NCBI RefSeq assembly: GCF_900101595.1
Contig: NZ_FMYY01000003.1
Span: 367,889 to 431,888 of the forward strand
DNA from: Paenibacillus sp. cl123
Lineage (GTDB): Bacteria > Bacillota > Bacilli > Paenibacillales > NBRC-103111
Length of the DNA: 64,000 nucleotides
Direction: 5' to 3'
Every line of letters begins with the position of its first letter. The first letter of the stretch is position 1. Below are positions 19,141 to 26,016 of the stretch, piece by piece. The translations under genes and the position numbers were made by a program. The notes beneath the pieces are model-generated. The model was not told the origin of the DNA, made no database searches, and saw nothing but the letters and a program-made list of their open reading frames with translations.

Positions 19141-20205
19141 TCATACCCGCTGTTTGCGGGCATACACGACGCGCAGCAGCGGGCTGTAGGTTTCATGCGA
19201 TACGCTGCAGCCCGCTTCCTCCAGCTCTTGCCTGAGCTCGGAAAGATAGGCATAGTTGTCGAGCTCCTCCGGCAGCACCCGCCCCAGACCGTTGTCACGC
19301 TGTTGCCCGGCAAGGAACTGCCGCTTGTGCGCCGCATCGTCGAACATAAAATCCGAGATGCACAGCCTGCCTCCCTGCTTCAGTACCCGGAGCATCTCGC
19401 TGACGGCAACCGGCCGCTGCTCCTCGGTCAAGTAATGATAGGCGAAGCTGGTCGCAACGAAATCGAAATGCGCGTCCAGATAAGGAATAGCGAGGAAGTT
19501 GCCGTGCCGTGTTTCTAGTCCGGGAAATTTGTTCCTGCACAGCTTCAGCATCTCCTTGGAGCTGTCGATCGCGGACATGACGGCTCCGCGGGCGAGCAGC
19601 TTGCCTGCCAGATTGCCTGTGCCCGTGCCGATATCGAGCCCGACTTCGCCCGGCTGGGGGTCAAGCCGGCCCGCGATATGCTCCAGCGCCTCGTCGTAGG
19701 GGACCTCGGCTCCGGAGGCAGTGACGCCGCTGCGCACGAGCTCGTCATAATAAGACGCCCGGGGATCGAAGTTCCAGGCGCTTTCCTTGCGGCTGCGTAT
19801 GATTCGGAGCCGTTTGGAGCTTTCGGCCAGCGGATACGCATCCTCGGGCGCAAGCGTGCCCTGCTTGTCCAGCAGCTCGATCATCCGATCGGTCGTCTCC
19901 ATCAGCTGTTTCAGCTCCAGCCACTGGGTGAAGGTAGCTGTGCGCTGCAGCTCCAGATAATGGCGCAGCTCCCCATCGTTGCCTTCCTCGATATGGGCCA
20001 GCGCTTGCTTGATTTCGCGCAGGGAAAGCCCGATTTCCCTCAGTGAGATGATGGTTTGCAGCCGCCACAGCTCATTGTCGGAGAACCTTCTGTATTGATT
20101 GCCGCTGTCCTTGTCGGGCTTGAGCAGCCCTTTTTCCTCATAGAAGCGGATCGTTCGGGTGGAGATATGTAGCCTCTCGGCCAATTCCTTGATACGGATC
20201 GACAT
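19141..20205 (-). CDS. MerR-type regulator fused to a SAM-dependent methyltransferase
   Basis: The N-terminal 70 residues are a MerR winged helix (RIKELAERLHISTRTIRFYE, then LREIGLSLREIKQAL). A helical dimerisation segment follows to about residue 115. The rest is a class I methyltransferase with motif I VGLDIGTGTGNLAGKL (near residue 190), post-I acidic IDSSKEML, and LRVLKQGGRLCISDF. ATG 20205 follows AAAGGAGGTGG. Length 354 aa; the methyltransferase resembles UbiE/COQ5 types. Coupling a MerR sensor to a methyltransferase suggests that the ligand of the sensor is a small molecule the enzyme modifies, but substrate and targets are unknown. Confidence 0.85.
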   Translation of the reverse strand: MSIRIKELAERLHISTRTIRFYEEKGLLKPDKDSGNQYRRFSDNELWRLQTIISLREIGLSLREIKQALAHIEEGNDGELRHYLELQRTATFTQWLELKQLMETTDRMIELLDKQGTLAPEDAYPLAESSKRLRIIRSRKESAWNFDPRASYYDELVRSGVTASGAEVPYDEALEHIAGRLDPQPGEVGLDIGTGTGNLAGKLLARGAVMSAIDSSKEMLKLCRNKFPGLETRHGNFLAIPYLDAHFDFVATSFAYHYLTEEQRPVAVSEMLRVLKQGGRLCISDFMFDDAAHKRQFLAGQQRDNGLGRVLPEELDNYAYLSELRQELEEAGCSVSHETYSPLLRVVYARKQRV

Positions 20206-20239
20206 CCACCTCCTTTCTTGCGGATTGCTTAATAAGTTG

Positions 20240-20270
20240 ATTATAAACATGAACGTTACGTGAAGGTCAA
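20240..20270 (-). promoter_or_regulatory. MerR-type promoter with a 19-base spacer
   Basis: On the minus strand TTGACC (complement of 20265-20270) and TATAAT (complement of 20240-20245) are separated by exactly 19 bases. The spacer carries an imperfect dyad built on ACGTNACGT. MerR regulators act at such overlong spacers by twisting the DNA. It lies 35 bases before the MerR-methyltransferase start, which strongly suggests autoregulation. Confidence 0.75.
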
Positions 20271-20341
20271 TGTTCTCCGCCTTTGAAATCCAGACAGGAG
20301 AAGGGCTGGCACGGGGACGCCCCGGCCAGTTGGAAAAATAC

Positions 20342-20370
20342 GCATAAAAAATTCGCCCGCGGGGATAATG
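20342..20370 (+). promoter_or_regulatory. Candidate sigma-F/sigma-G promoter of sigG
   Basis: GCATA at 20342-20346 and GGGGATAATG at 20361-20370 resemble the -35 and -10 of sigma-F promoters, with a spacer of 14, one base short of ideal. In B. subtilis spoIIIG is switched on by sigma-F in the forespore. The match is by eye only. Confidence 0.45.
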
Positions 20371-20404
20371 TACATTAATGTTTCTCCTTGGGAGGTAATC
20401 ACGA

Positions 20405-21187
20405 ATGACCCGAAACAAAGTCGAAATATGCGGCGTCGATACGGCAAAGCTACCGGTTTTGACCAATGCGGAAATGCGTGAACTGTTCGTCGCTTTACAG
20501 ACGAAGAATGAGCGATCTGCAAGAGAGAAATTAGTGAACGGCAACCTCCGGTTGGTGCTGTCCGTGATCCAGCGCTTCAACAACAGGGGAGAGTATGTCG
20601 ACGATTTGTTTCAGGTTGGCTGTATCGGCTTGATGAAAGCCATTGATAATTTCGATTTGAGCCAGAACGTCAAATTCTCCACTTATGCGGTGCCGATGAT
20701 CATCGGCGAAATCCGCCGGTATTTGCGCGACAATAACCCGATCCGGGTATCGCGCTCGCTGCGCGACATCGCCTACAAGGCGCTGCAGGTGCGGGATCAG
20801 CTGACGAATCAAAATTCGCGGGAGCCGACGATTTATGAAATATCGGAGGCGCTGAACGTGCCGAAGGAGGATGTGGTGTTTGCGCTGGATGCGATCCAGG
20901 ACCCGGTTTCGCTGTTCGAGCCGATTTATCACGACGGCGGCGATCCGATCTATGTGATGGATCAGATCAGCGACGACCGCAACAAAGACGTATCCTGGAT
21001 CGAAGGCATTGCGCTGCGCGAGGCGATGAGGAAGCTGAACGACCGCGAGAAGATGATCTTATCCATGCGCTTCTTTGACGGAAAAACGCAAATGGAAGTA
21101 GCCGACGAAATCGGCATCTCTCAGGCTCAAGTGTCCCGGCTGGAGAAGTCGGCGATATCGCAAATGCAAAAGCATGTGAAAAATTGA
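20405..21187 (+). CDS. sigG: RNA polymerase sporulation sigma factor SigG
   Basis: Late forespore sigma factor. It has the short N-terminal region that contacts anti-sigma (NKVEICGVDTAKLPVLTNAE), region 2 (NLRLVLSVIQRFNNRGEYVD, IGLMKAIDNFDLSQNVKFST), region 3 (RVSRSLRDIAYKALQVRDQL) and region 4 with helix-turn-helix MEVADEIGISQAQVSRLEKS. Length 260 aa, the same as in Bacillus. GGGAGGTAA precedes the ATG. In B. subtilis sigG directly follows sigE; here about 4.5 kb of other genes intervenes. Confidence 0.96.
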   Translation: MTRNKVEICGVDTAKLPVLTNAEMRELFVALQTKNERSAREKLVNGNLRLVLSVIQRFNNRGEYVDDLFQVGCIGLMKAIDNFDLSQNVKFSTYAVPMIIGEIRRYLRDNNPIRVSRSLRDIAYKALQVRDQLTNQNSREPTIYEISEALNVPKEDVVFALDAIQDPVSLFEPIYHDGGDPIYVMDQISDDRNKDVSWIEGIALREAMRKLNDREKMILSMRFFDGKTQMEVADEIGISQAQVSRLEKSAISQMQKHVKN

Positions 21188-21334
21188 CCGCTTTACGAAG
21201 AGAAATCCCGACCTGACCCGCCGGCATTGCGACGGTGAAAGGTCTTTTTTTAATTTCAGGGCCATATCGGGCGTGTTTTGCCAGGCTGCCACATACATAT
21301 GAAGTAACGACTAAAGCTCGGTGGTGATGCCTGC

Positions 21335-21637
21335 TTGAAGATTACGGACTTTCAGACGAAGGACGTCATCAATATCGTGGACGGCAAGAAGCTTGGCCAG
21401 ATCAGCGATCTGGAGCTTGACTTAAGAAACGGGCGGATCGAGGCGATTGTAGTTCCGATCTCTCCCCGGTTTTTCGGGCTGCTTGGCAATGGGGCGGATA
21501 TCGTGATTCCATGGCGGAATATTGTCAAGATCGGCATGGATGTCGTGCTGGTCGAGCTGGATGACATGGGGGCATATCGGCCGGAGGAGATGGGAGGCGG
21601 CTTGGACTATCACCGCGACTACTACCGCGGAAATTAA
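21335..21637 (+). CDS. ylmC: YlmC/YmxH-family PRC-barrel sporulation protein
   Basis: A 100-aa protein that is almost entirely one PRC-barrel domain (DVINIVDGKKLGQISDLEL, then IPWRNIVKIGMDVVLVEL), ending in an Asp/Tyr/Arg-rich tail. The YlmC/YmxH group is conserved in spore formers, next to sigG, and has no firm molecular role. The start is TTG 21335 behind GGTGGTGA. It opens the ylm block leading to sepF and divIVA. Confidence 0.85.
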   Translation: MKITDFQTKDVINIVDGKKLGQISDLELDLRNGRIEAIVVPISPRFFGLLGNGADIVIPWRNIVKIGMDVVLVELDDMGAYRPEEMGGGLDYHRDYYRGN

Positions 21638-21707
21638 GGTTAGCGCGTGTTCTTTTGAAGCGGATCGTGTATACTGAGTGGTAACAGATGACAGGGGGGC
21701 GCGGGAC

Positions 21708-22574
21708 ATGGAACCATTTATGCTGAGGCAAGCCGAGAACGGCTGCGAACAGCTGGAGCTGGAGCCGCTGGTACGCGCCTATCCGGAGCTATCCGCCGGA
21801 TTTACAACGCGCAGAGGCGGCGTTAGCCGGGAGCCGTTCGGCAGCTTGAATTGTGGACTTCATGTGGAGGACGTTCACGAGGATGTCGTAGAGAACCGGA
21901 GGCGGCTGGCGGAGGCGCTCGGCCATCCGTTCGAATGCGGTATTTATGCCGAGCAGGTGCATGGCAAGGAGATTCAGGTGGTTACGAAGCGGGAGACCGG
22001 CGCCGGCAGAGATTCGCGGGAGACGGCGCTGCAGGCGAAGGACGGCTTCGTCACCAATGAACGCGGGGTGATGCTTTATGCGTTGTTCGCCGACTGCGTG
22101 CCGCTATACTTCTATGACCCGATCCGGCATGCCGTGGGGCTTGCCCATGCGGGCTGGAAAGGAACGGCGCTGCAGATTGCGAGGTCCCTGCTGGAGACGA
22201 TGAGCGCGGCCTACGGCACGAAAGCCCGCGATGTCAGGGCGGCGGTCGGTCCCTCCATCGGGGCGTGCTGTTATGAGGTGGACGAGACGGTTGTCCGGAG
22301 AATGGACCGCGCGCTTGCCGAAGCGGGTAGCGCCGGGCGCGACGAGGACGGGAATTCGTTTTATGTCAGGCGGCAGAACGGGAAGTACATGCTGAATCTG
22401 CAGCAGATCAATCGACAAATCTTGATCCAAGCAGGAATTTTGCCGTCTCATATCGAAATAAGTGGTTTATGCACGAGCTGTCGCACTGACCTGTTCTTCT
22501 CGCATCGCAAGGAAGGCGGAAAAACAGGGCGGATGGCCGCCTGGATCGGTCTTCGGGATCATGAGCACGGATAA
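21708..22574 (+). CDS. pgeF: Peptidoglycan editing factor PgeF (YlmD, laccase-domain protein)
   Basis: Cytoplasmic copper/zinc-binding laccase-fold protein of the YfiH/YlmD family. The family is described as a hydrolase that removes wrongly loaded serine from UDP-MurNAc-peptide, and also as a purine nucleoside phosphorylase. Metal ligands are visible in EQVHGKEI, FADCVPLYFYDP and LAHAGWKGTAL, with GPSIGACCYEV following. ATG 21708 behind AGGGGGG is preferred to the in-frame GTG at 21678. Length 288 aa. It lies between ylmC and ylmE as in Bacillus. Confidence 0.88.
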   Translation: MEPFMLRQAENGCEQLELEPLVRAYPELSAGFTTRRGGVSREPFGSLNCGLHVEDVHEDVVENRRRLAEALGHPFECGIYAEQVHGKEIQVVTKRETGAGRDSRETALQAKDGFVTNERGVMLYALFADCVPLYFYDPIRHAVGLAHAGWKGTALQIARSLLETMSAAYGTKARDVRAAVGPSIGACCYEVDETVVRRMDRALAEAGSAGRDEDGNSFYVRRQNGKYMLNLQQINRQILIQAGILPSHIEISGLCTSCRTDLFFSHRKEGGKTGRMAAWIGLRDHEHG

Positions 22575-22657
22575 TTGCCGGCAGCTTGTGCTGCCGACAC
22601 TCTCCGCTGCGTGTTCCTGGAAGGCTGTCCTACAGAAGACAAGGGGAAATTGCTATC

Positions 22658-23347
22658 ATGAACCATTCATTGCAACAACGCATACAACAGGTGCAGGCAC
22701 GAATCGAGGCGGCGTGCGCCCGCTCGGGAAGAGATCCGCACAGCGTCCGCACGATTGCGGTTACGAAGTACGTGTCGCTTGAAGCTACCGGCGAGGTGCT
22801 GCGCTCCGGACTTGAGCATATCGGAGAGAATCGCTGGCAGGACGCGTCGGACAAATGGGCTGCGCTCGGATCGCAGGGCGTCTGGCATTTTATCGGCCAC
22901 CTGCAGACGAACAAGGTAAAAGAGGTCGTTGGCCGGTTCGCCTATATTCACTCGCTGGACAGGCTGTCACTGGCCAAGGAGATCGACAAGAAGGCGGCCG
23001 CGCTGGGCATTCAGGTTCCCTGCTTCGTGCAGGTGAACGTCTCGGGCGAAGAGACGAAGTACGGGCTTGCGCCGGACGAACTGCTGCCGTTCGCCAAGGA
23101 GATCGCCGGGATGCCGGGCATACGCGTCGAAGGGTTGATGACGATGGCTCCTTATGATGCGCAGCCAGAGGCGGCCAGACCCGTTTTCCGCGGGCTGAGG
23201 GAATGGCGGGATCGGCTGAACGAGAGCGGCGCGCTCGGCTACGAGGCCAGTGAGCTGTCGATGGGCATGTCCGGGGACTTCGAGGTGGCTGTAGAGGAAG
23301 GCGCTACCTGGCTGCGTCTCGGGTCTGTCCTGGTGGGTAAGGAGTAG
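22658..23347 (+). CDS. ylmE: YggS-family PLP-binding protein (YlmE)
   Basis: Single-domain, fold-type III PLP protein of the YggS/PLPBP family, which keeps PLP and amino-acid pools balanced rather than catalysing a known main reaction. The PLP lysine is in IAVTKYVS, about residue 36. HFIGHLQTNK and LSMGMSGDFEVAVEEGAT are the other hallmark motifs. ATG 22658 is preceded by AAGGGGA; a longer ORF from 22586 has no ribosome binding site. Length 229 aa. It precedes sepF as in Bacillus. Confidence 0.92.
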   Translation: MNHSLQQRIQQVQARIEAACARSGRDPHSVRTIAVTKYVSLEATGEVLRSGLEHIGENRWQDASDKWAALGSQGVWHFIGHLQTNKVKEVVGRFAYIHSLDRLSLAKEIDKKAAALGIQVPCFVQVNVSGEETKYGLAPDELLPFAKEIAGMPGIRVEGLMTMAPYDAQPEAARPVFRGLREWRDRLNESGALGYEASELSMGMSGDFEVAVEEGATWLRLGSVLVGKE

Positions 23348-23403
23348 GAAGAATGGCCGATGCCGAAGGCGGCATGAACGAATGATCAAGGAGGCGATCA
23401 ACG

Positions 23404-23832
23404 ATGGGCGTCTATAACAAATTTATGAATCTGATCGGTCTGCAGGAGGAAGAAGAAATAGTCGAACGCGAACGGCTCGCCGAGCAGCAGGAAGATGTTG
23501 AAACCCCGGTGCAGGAACCACGTAAGAACAAAGGAAACATCGTCAGTATTCATTCTCAGAAAAATATCCGGGTTATTCTGAATGAACCTCGTTCGTATGA
23601 GGAAACGCAGGAAATCGCCGATCATCTGCGCAACCGCCGTCCGGTTGTCGTCAACCTGCACCGCGTTCGCTCGGATCAGGCGACACGGATCGTCGACTTT
23701 CTGAGCGGAACCGTATACGCGCTGGGCGGCTCGATCTCCAAGATCGGCCCGAACATTTTCCTGTGCACGCCGGATACGGTGGAAATTCACGGCTCTATCA
23801 CCGAGCTGCTGCATGCGCAACCGGAAGAGTAA
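23404..23832 (+). CDS. sepF: Cell division protein SepF
   Basis: Membrane-binding, ring-forming protein that anchors FtsZ next to FtsA. A short N-terminal amphipathic helix ([12 protein letters not shown]) is followed by an acidic linker and the core domain ([50 protein letters not shown]). Length 142 aa. An AAGGAGG ribosome binding site precedes the ATG. Together with FtsA and FtsZ upstream it completes the early Z-ring set. Confidence 0.95.
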   Translation: MGVYNKFMNLIGLQEEEEIVERERLAEQQEDVETPVQEPRKNKGNIVSIHSQKNIRVILNEPRSYEETQEIADHLRNRRPVVVNLHRVRSDQATRIVDFLSGTVYALGGSISKIGPNIFLCTPDTVEIHGSITELLHAQPEE

Positions 23833-23860
23833 CATTTAAACTTAAGACGAGGTGAACAGC

Positions 23861-24130
23861 TTGGGCTCCATTAACGGTTACATTCTCACGCTTATTGATA
23901 TTTATCAATACGTGCTCATCGCCTACGTGCTGCTTTCCTGGCTGCCAAGCGCGCGGGAAAGCTTCATCGGCGAAATTCTGGGGAAGCTGTGCGAGCCTTA
24001 CTTGGGCATTTTCCGCCGGTTTATTCCGCCCATCGGCGGTATGATTGATATTTCTCCGATCGTAGCGCTGATTGCGCTTCGGTTTATCGGCATGGGTATC
24101 GTGGTTGTGCTTGGCTATATTATCCCGTAA
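23861..24130 (+). CDS. ylmG: YggT-family membrane protein YlmG
   Basis: An 89-aa membrane protein with two hydrophobic segments (about residues 6-30 and 62-87) flanking the YggT signature LSWLPSARE and KLCEPYLGIFRRFIPPIGG. Linked to division and membrane organisation by its neighbourhood and by work in plastids; its direct role is unknown. I use TTG 23861 because the upstream GTG 23852 is part of the ribosome binding site ACGAGGTG. Confidence 0.88.
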   Translation: MGSINGYILTLIDIYQYVLIAYVLLSWLPSARESFIGEILGKLCEPYLGIFRRFIPPIGGMIDISPIVALIALRFIGMGIVVVLGYIIP

Positions 24131-24146
24131 TTGCAGGTGAACTCAA

Positions 24147-24929
24147 CTGGCACACGATAACATCTATGTACATTTTCACCCGGACGAGCACCGGTTCGTC
24201 GATCAGGCGGCCGAATGGATCGCCCGGGCTGAGCAGCATGACGTGAAGCGGACCGATTTTCTCGATCCGAGACAAGCTTTCATCCTGACTTCTCTGGCCA
24301 ACGCAAACCTGGACGTTCACGTTCGCTTCGAAGGCGGGCATCCGGACGCGGAGAGGCGACGGGCGATCATCGCGCCGGAGTACCGGGTGCTGGAGGGCGA
24401 GGATGCCGGGATTCGCGTCATCTCGATCAGTTCTCCGGATGACAGTCTCGCTGAGCTCGATCATGGCGACTACATGGGAGCGATACTGGGACTTGGGCTT
24501 AAGCGGGACAAAATCGGGGATATTTATCCCAGGGCGGATGGCTGCCATATCGTCGTCGCTGCGGAGAACGCCGAATATATCTCGATACAGCTGAATCAGG
24601 TGCACCGGGTTCATGTACGCACGGAGATTCTCCCTGCCGACCAGCTCCAGCCTTCGCAATCCCGGCTCGAGGAGCTACAGCTTTCCGTGGCATCGCTGAG
24701 ACTGGACGGCATCGCAAGCGATGTATACCGCCTCAGCCGGGCCAAGATTCTTATGCCGATCAAGGCGGGGCGCTGCAAGGTGAACTGGAAGCAGGAGGAA
24801 GATCCGAGCAAGCCGCTGAAAGAAGGGGATGTCGTCTCCATGAAGGGCTTCGGGAGATTTACGCTCCTGGAGGTGGAGGGGCTGAGCAAAAAAGGAAGAC
24901 ATCGGATTCGGGTCGGCAAATACGTTTAG
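24147..24929 (+). CDS. ylmH: S4-domain RNA-binding protein YlmH, apparent CTG start
   Basis: RNA-binding protein with an S4 domain at residues about 185-245 (LRLDGIASDVYRLSRAKILM, then VNWKQEEDPSKPLKEGDVVS); family members rescue stalled ribosomes and are linked to division. The first ATG/GTG start in frame (GTG 24243) would drop about 32 conserved N-terminal residues (IYVHFHPDEHRFVDQAAEW and beyond). The frame is open only back to 24141, and the only start-like codon behind the ribosome binding site CAGGTGA (24134-24140) is CTG 24147. That start gives 260 aa, the family length. Confidence 0.8.
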   Translation: MAHDNIYVHFHPDEHRFVDQAAEWIARAEQHDVKRTDFLDPRQAFILTSLANANLDVHVRFEGGHPDAERRRAIIAPEYRVLEGEDAGIRVISISSPDDSLAELDHGDYMGAILGLGLKRDKIGDIYPRADGCHIVVAAENAEYISIQLNQVHRVHVRTEILPADQLQPSQSRLEELQLSVASLRLDGIASDVYRLSRAKILMPIKAGRCKVNWKQEEDPSKPLKEGDVVSMKGFGRFTLLEVEGLSKKGRHRIRVGKYV

Positions 24930-25019
24930 CTGCCGATGAAGATGCCTGAGGCCTCGGCGGCCGAAGGATTAAAAGCGGAGGCTGCATGATTCGGCCAAGC
25001 TGCCCTATGAAGCTAGCGG

Positions 25020-25042
25020 CCCCACCAGGTGTGGGGTTATTT
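25020..25042 (+). terminator. Possible terminator between ylmH and divIVA
   Basis: CCCCAC and GTGGGG pair around a five-base loop, followed by TTATTT. The stem is short and the T-run broken, so termination may be partial. The 237-base gap 24930-25166 otherwise shows no gene and no clear divIVA promoter. Confidence 0.45.
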
Positions 25043-25166
25043 GGCTGCTTAGGTGACTTTTTTGTATGCGCGTGCAGGAAAATGCCAGCAGCTGTCGAAT
25101 ATGACAGTACGCATGGCTGCCGATAGTCCGGGCCTAACGCTTGTCAAATTTGCAGGAGGTGCAGCA

Positions 25167-25646
25167 ATGGCTTTAACACCGCTCGATATACATAATAAAG
25201 AGTTCAGTCGTTCGTTCCGCGGGTATGATGAGGATCAGGTCAACGAGTTTCTGGATCAGGTGATCAAGGACTACGAAGCGTTGATCCGCGAGAACAAGGA
25301 GCTGCAAAATCAGCTCGTAACGATTCAAGAGCGGCTGGATCACTTTGCCAACATCGAGGAAACCTTGAGCAAGACGATCATCGTGGCTCAGGAGGCGGCT
25401 GACGAATTAAAGCAGAACTCCAAGAAGGAAGCGCAGCTGATTTTGAAAGAAGCGGAGAAAAACGCGGACCGGATCATTAACGAGTCGCTATCGAAGTCCC
25501 GCAAGATTGCCGTGGAGATCGAGGAGCTGAAGAAGCAGGCTTCCATCTACCGCACCCGTTTCCGCACGCTTATCGAGGCTCAGCTGGAGCTGCTCAGCAA
25601 GGAAGACTGGAACTCGCTGGAGCGTACCGAGATCGAACAGCCTTAG
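25167..25646 (+). CDS. divIVA: Cell division initiation protein DivIVA
   Basis: Curvature-sensing coiled-coil protein that gathers at poles and septa. The N-terminal lipid-binding domain is canonical: LTPLDIHNKEFSRSFRGYDEDQVNEFLDQV in two stretches, with the exposed Phe and Arg of SRSFRGYD. Coiled coil covers about residues 32-150 and contains the conserved EEAQ-like patch IVAQEAADELKQNSKKEAQL. Length 159 aa. AGGAGGTG precedes ATG 25167, and a longer ORF from 25053 is rejected. Confidence 0.95.
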   Translation: MALTPLDIHNKEFSRSFRGYDEDQVNEFLDQVIKDYEALIRENKELQNQLVTIQERLDHFANIEETLSKTIIVAQEAADELKQNSKKEAQLILKEAEKNADRIINESLSKSRKIAVEIEELKKQASIYRTRFRTLIEAQLELLSKEDWNSLERTEIEQP

Positions 25647-25654
25647 AGGTCCGG

Positions 25655-25683
25655 TTGACGGCATTTGTTTTTTTGGATATACT
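25655..25683 (+). promoter_or_regulatory. Sigma-A promoter of ileS
   Basis: TTGACG (25655-25660) and TATACT (25678-25683) are separated by 17 bases and lie about 30 bases before the T-box leader. The match is close to consensus, so ileS has its own promoter. Confidence 0.85.
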
Positions 25684-25712
25684 CCTGTATAAGTTACTTC
25701 TTCAAATAAAGG

Positions 25713-25985
25713 AAAGCGATGACTGGGACGAGTACTTGGTCTTACGCCGATGCAAGCGAACCGGGGAGTGGTGGGAGCCCGGACTTCGGCAGCCAAGGAA
25801 TATCACCCAGGAGCGTCTCTTGAACCCGTTCATGGGTGTAGAGAGCATCGGCTGATCCCGTTATCGATCGCCAAGCGAAGACTTCGTCTCCATATGCGTA
25901 CAGCCTTATGGCGAGAGCATGAGGAAGTCTTAATTAGGGTGGTACCGCGAGACTTCTCGTCCCTTTGGGATGCGAGGTCTTTTTC
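25713..25985 (+). promoter_or_regulatory. T-box riboswitch of ileS, specifier AUC
   Basis: The T-box core AGGGTGGTACCGCG is at 25936-25949. Stem I opens with CTGGG, paired with CCCAG at 25807-25811. Between them the specifier loop strand GGAATATCA places AUC (Ile) at 25802-25804, followed by the usual A. A terminator stem (GACTTCTCGTCCC with GGGATGCGAGGTC) and TTTTT end at about 25985. Uncharged tRNA-Ile is expected to stabilise the antiterminator and allow ileS transcription. Confidence 0.95.
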
Positions 25986-26016
25986 TGTTGAATCGAGTAA
26001 GGAGTGAGGAAGAGAA

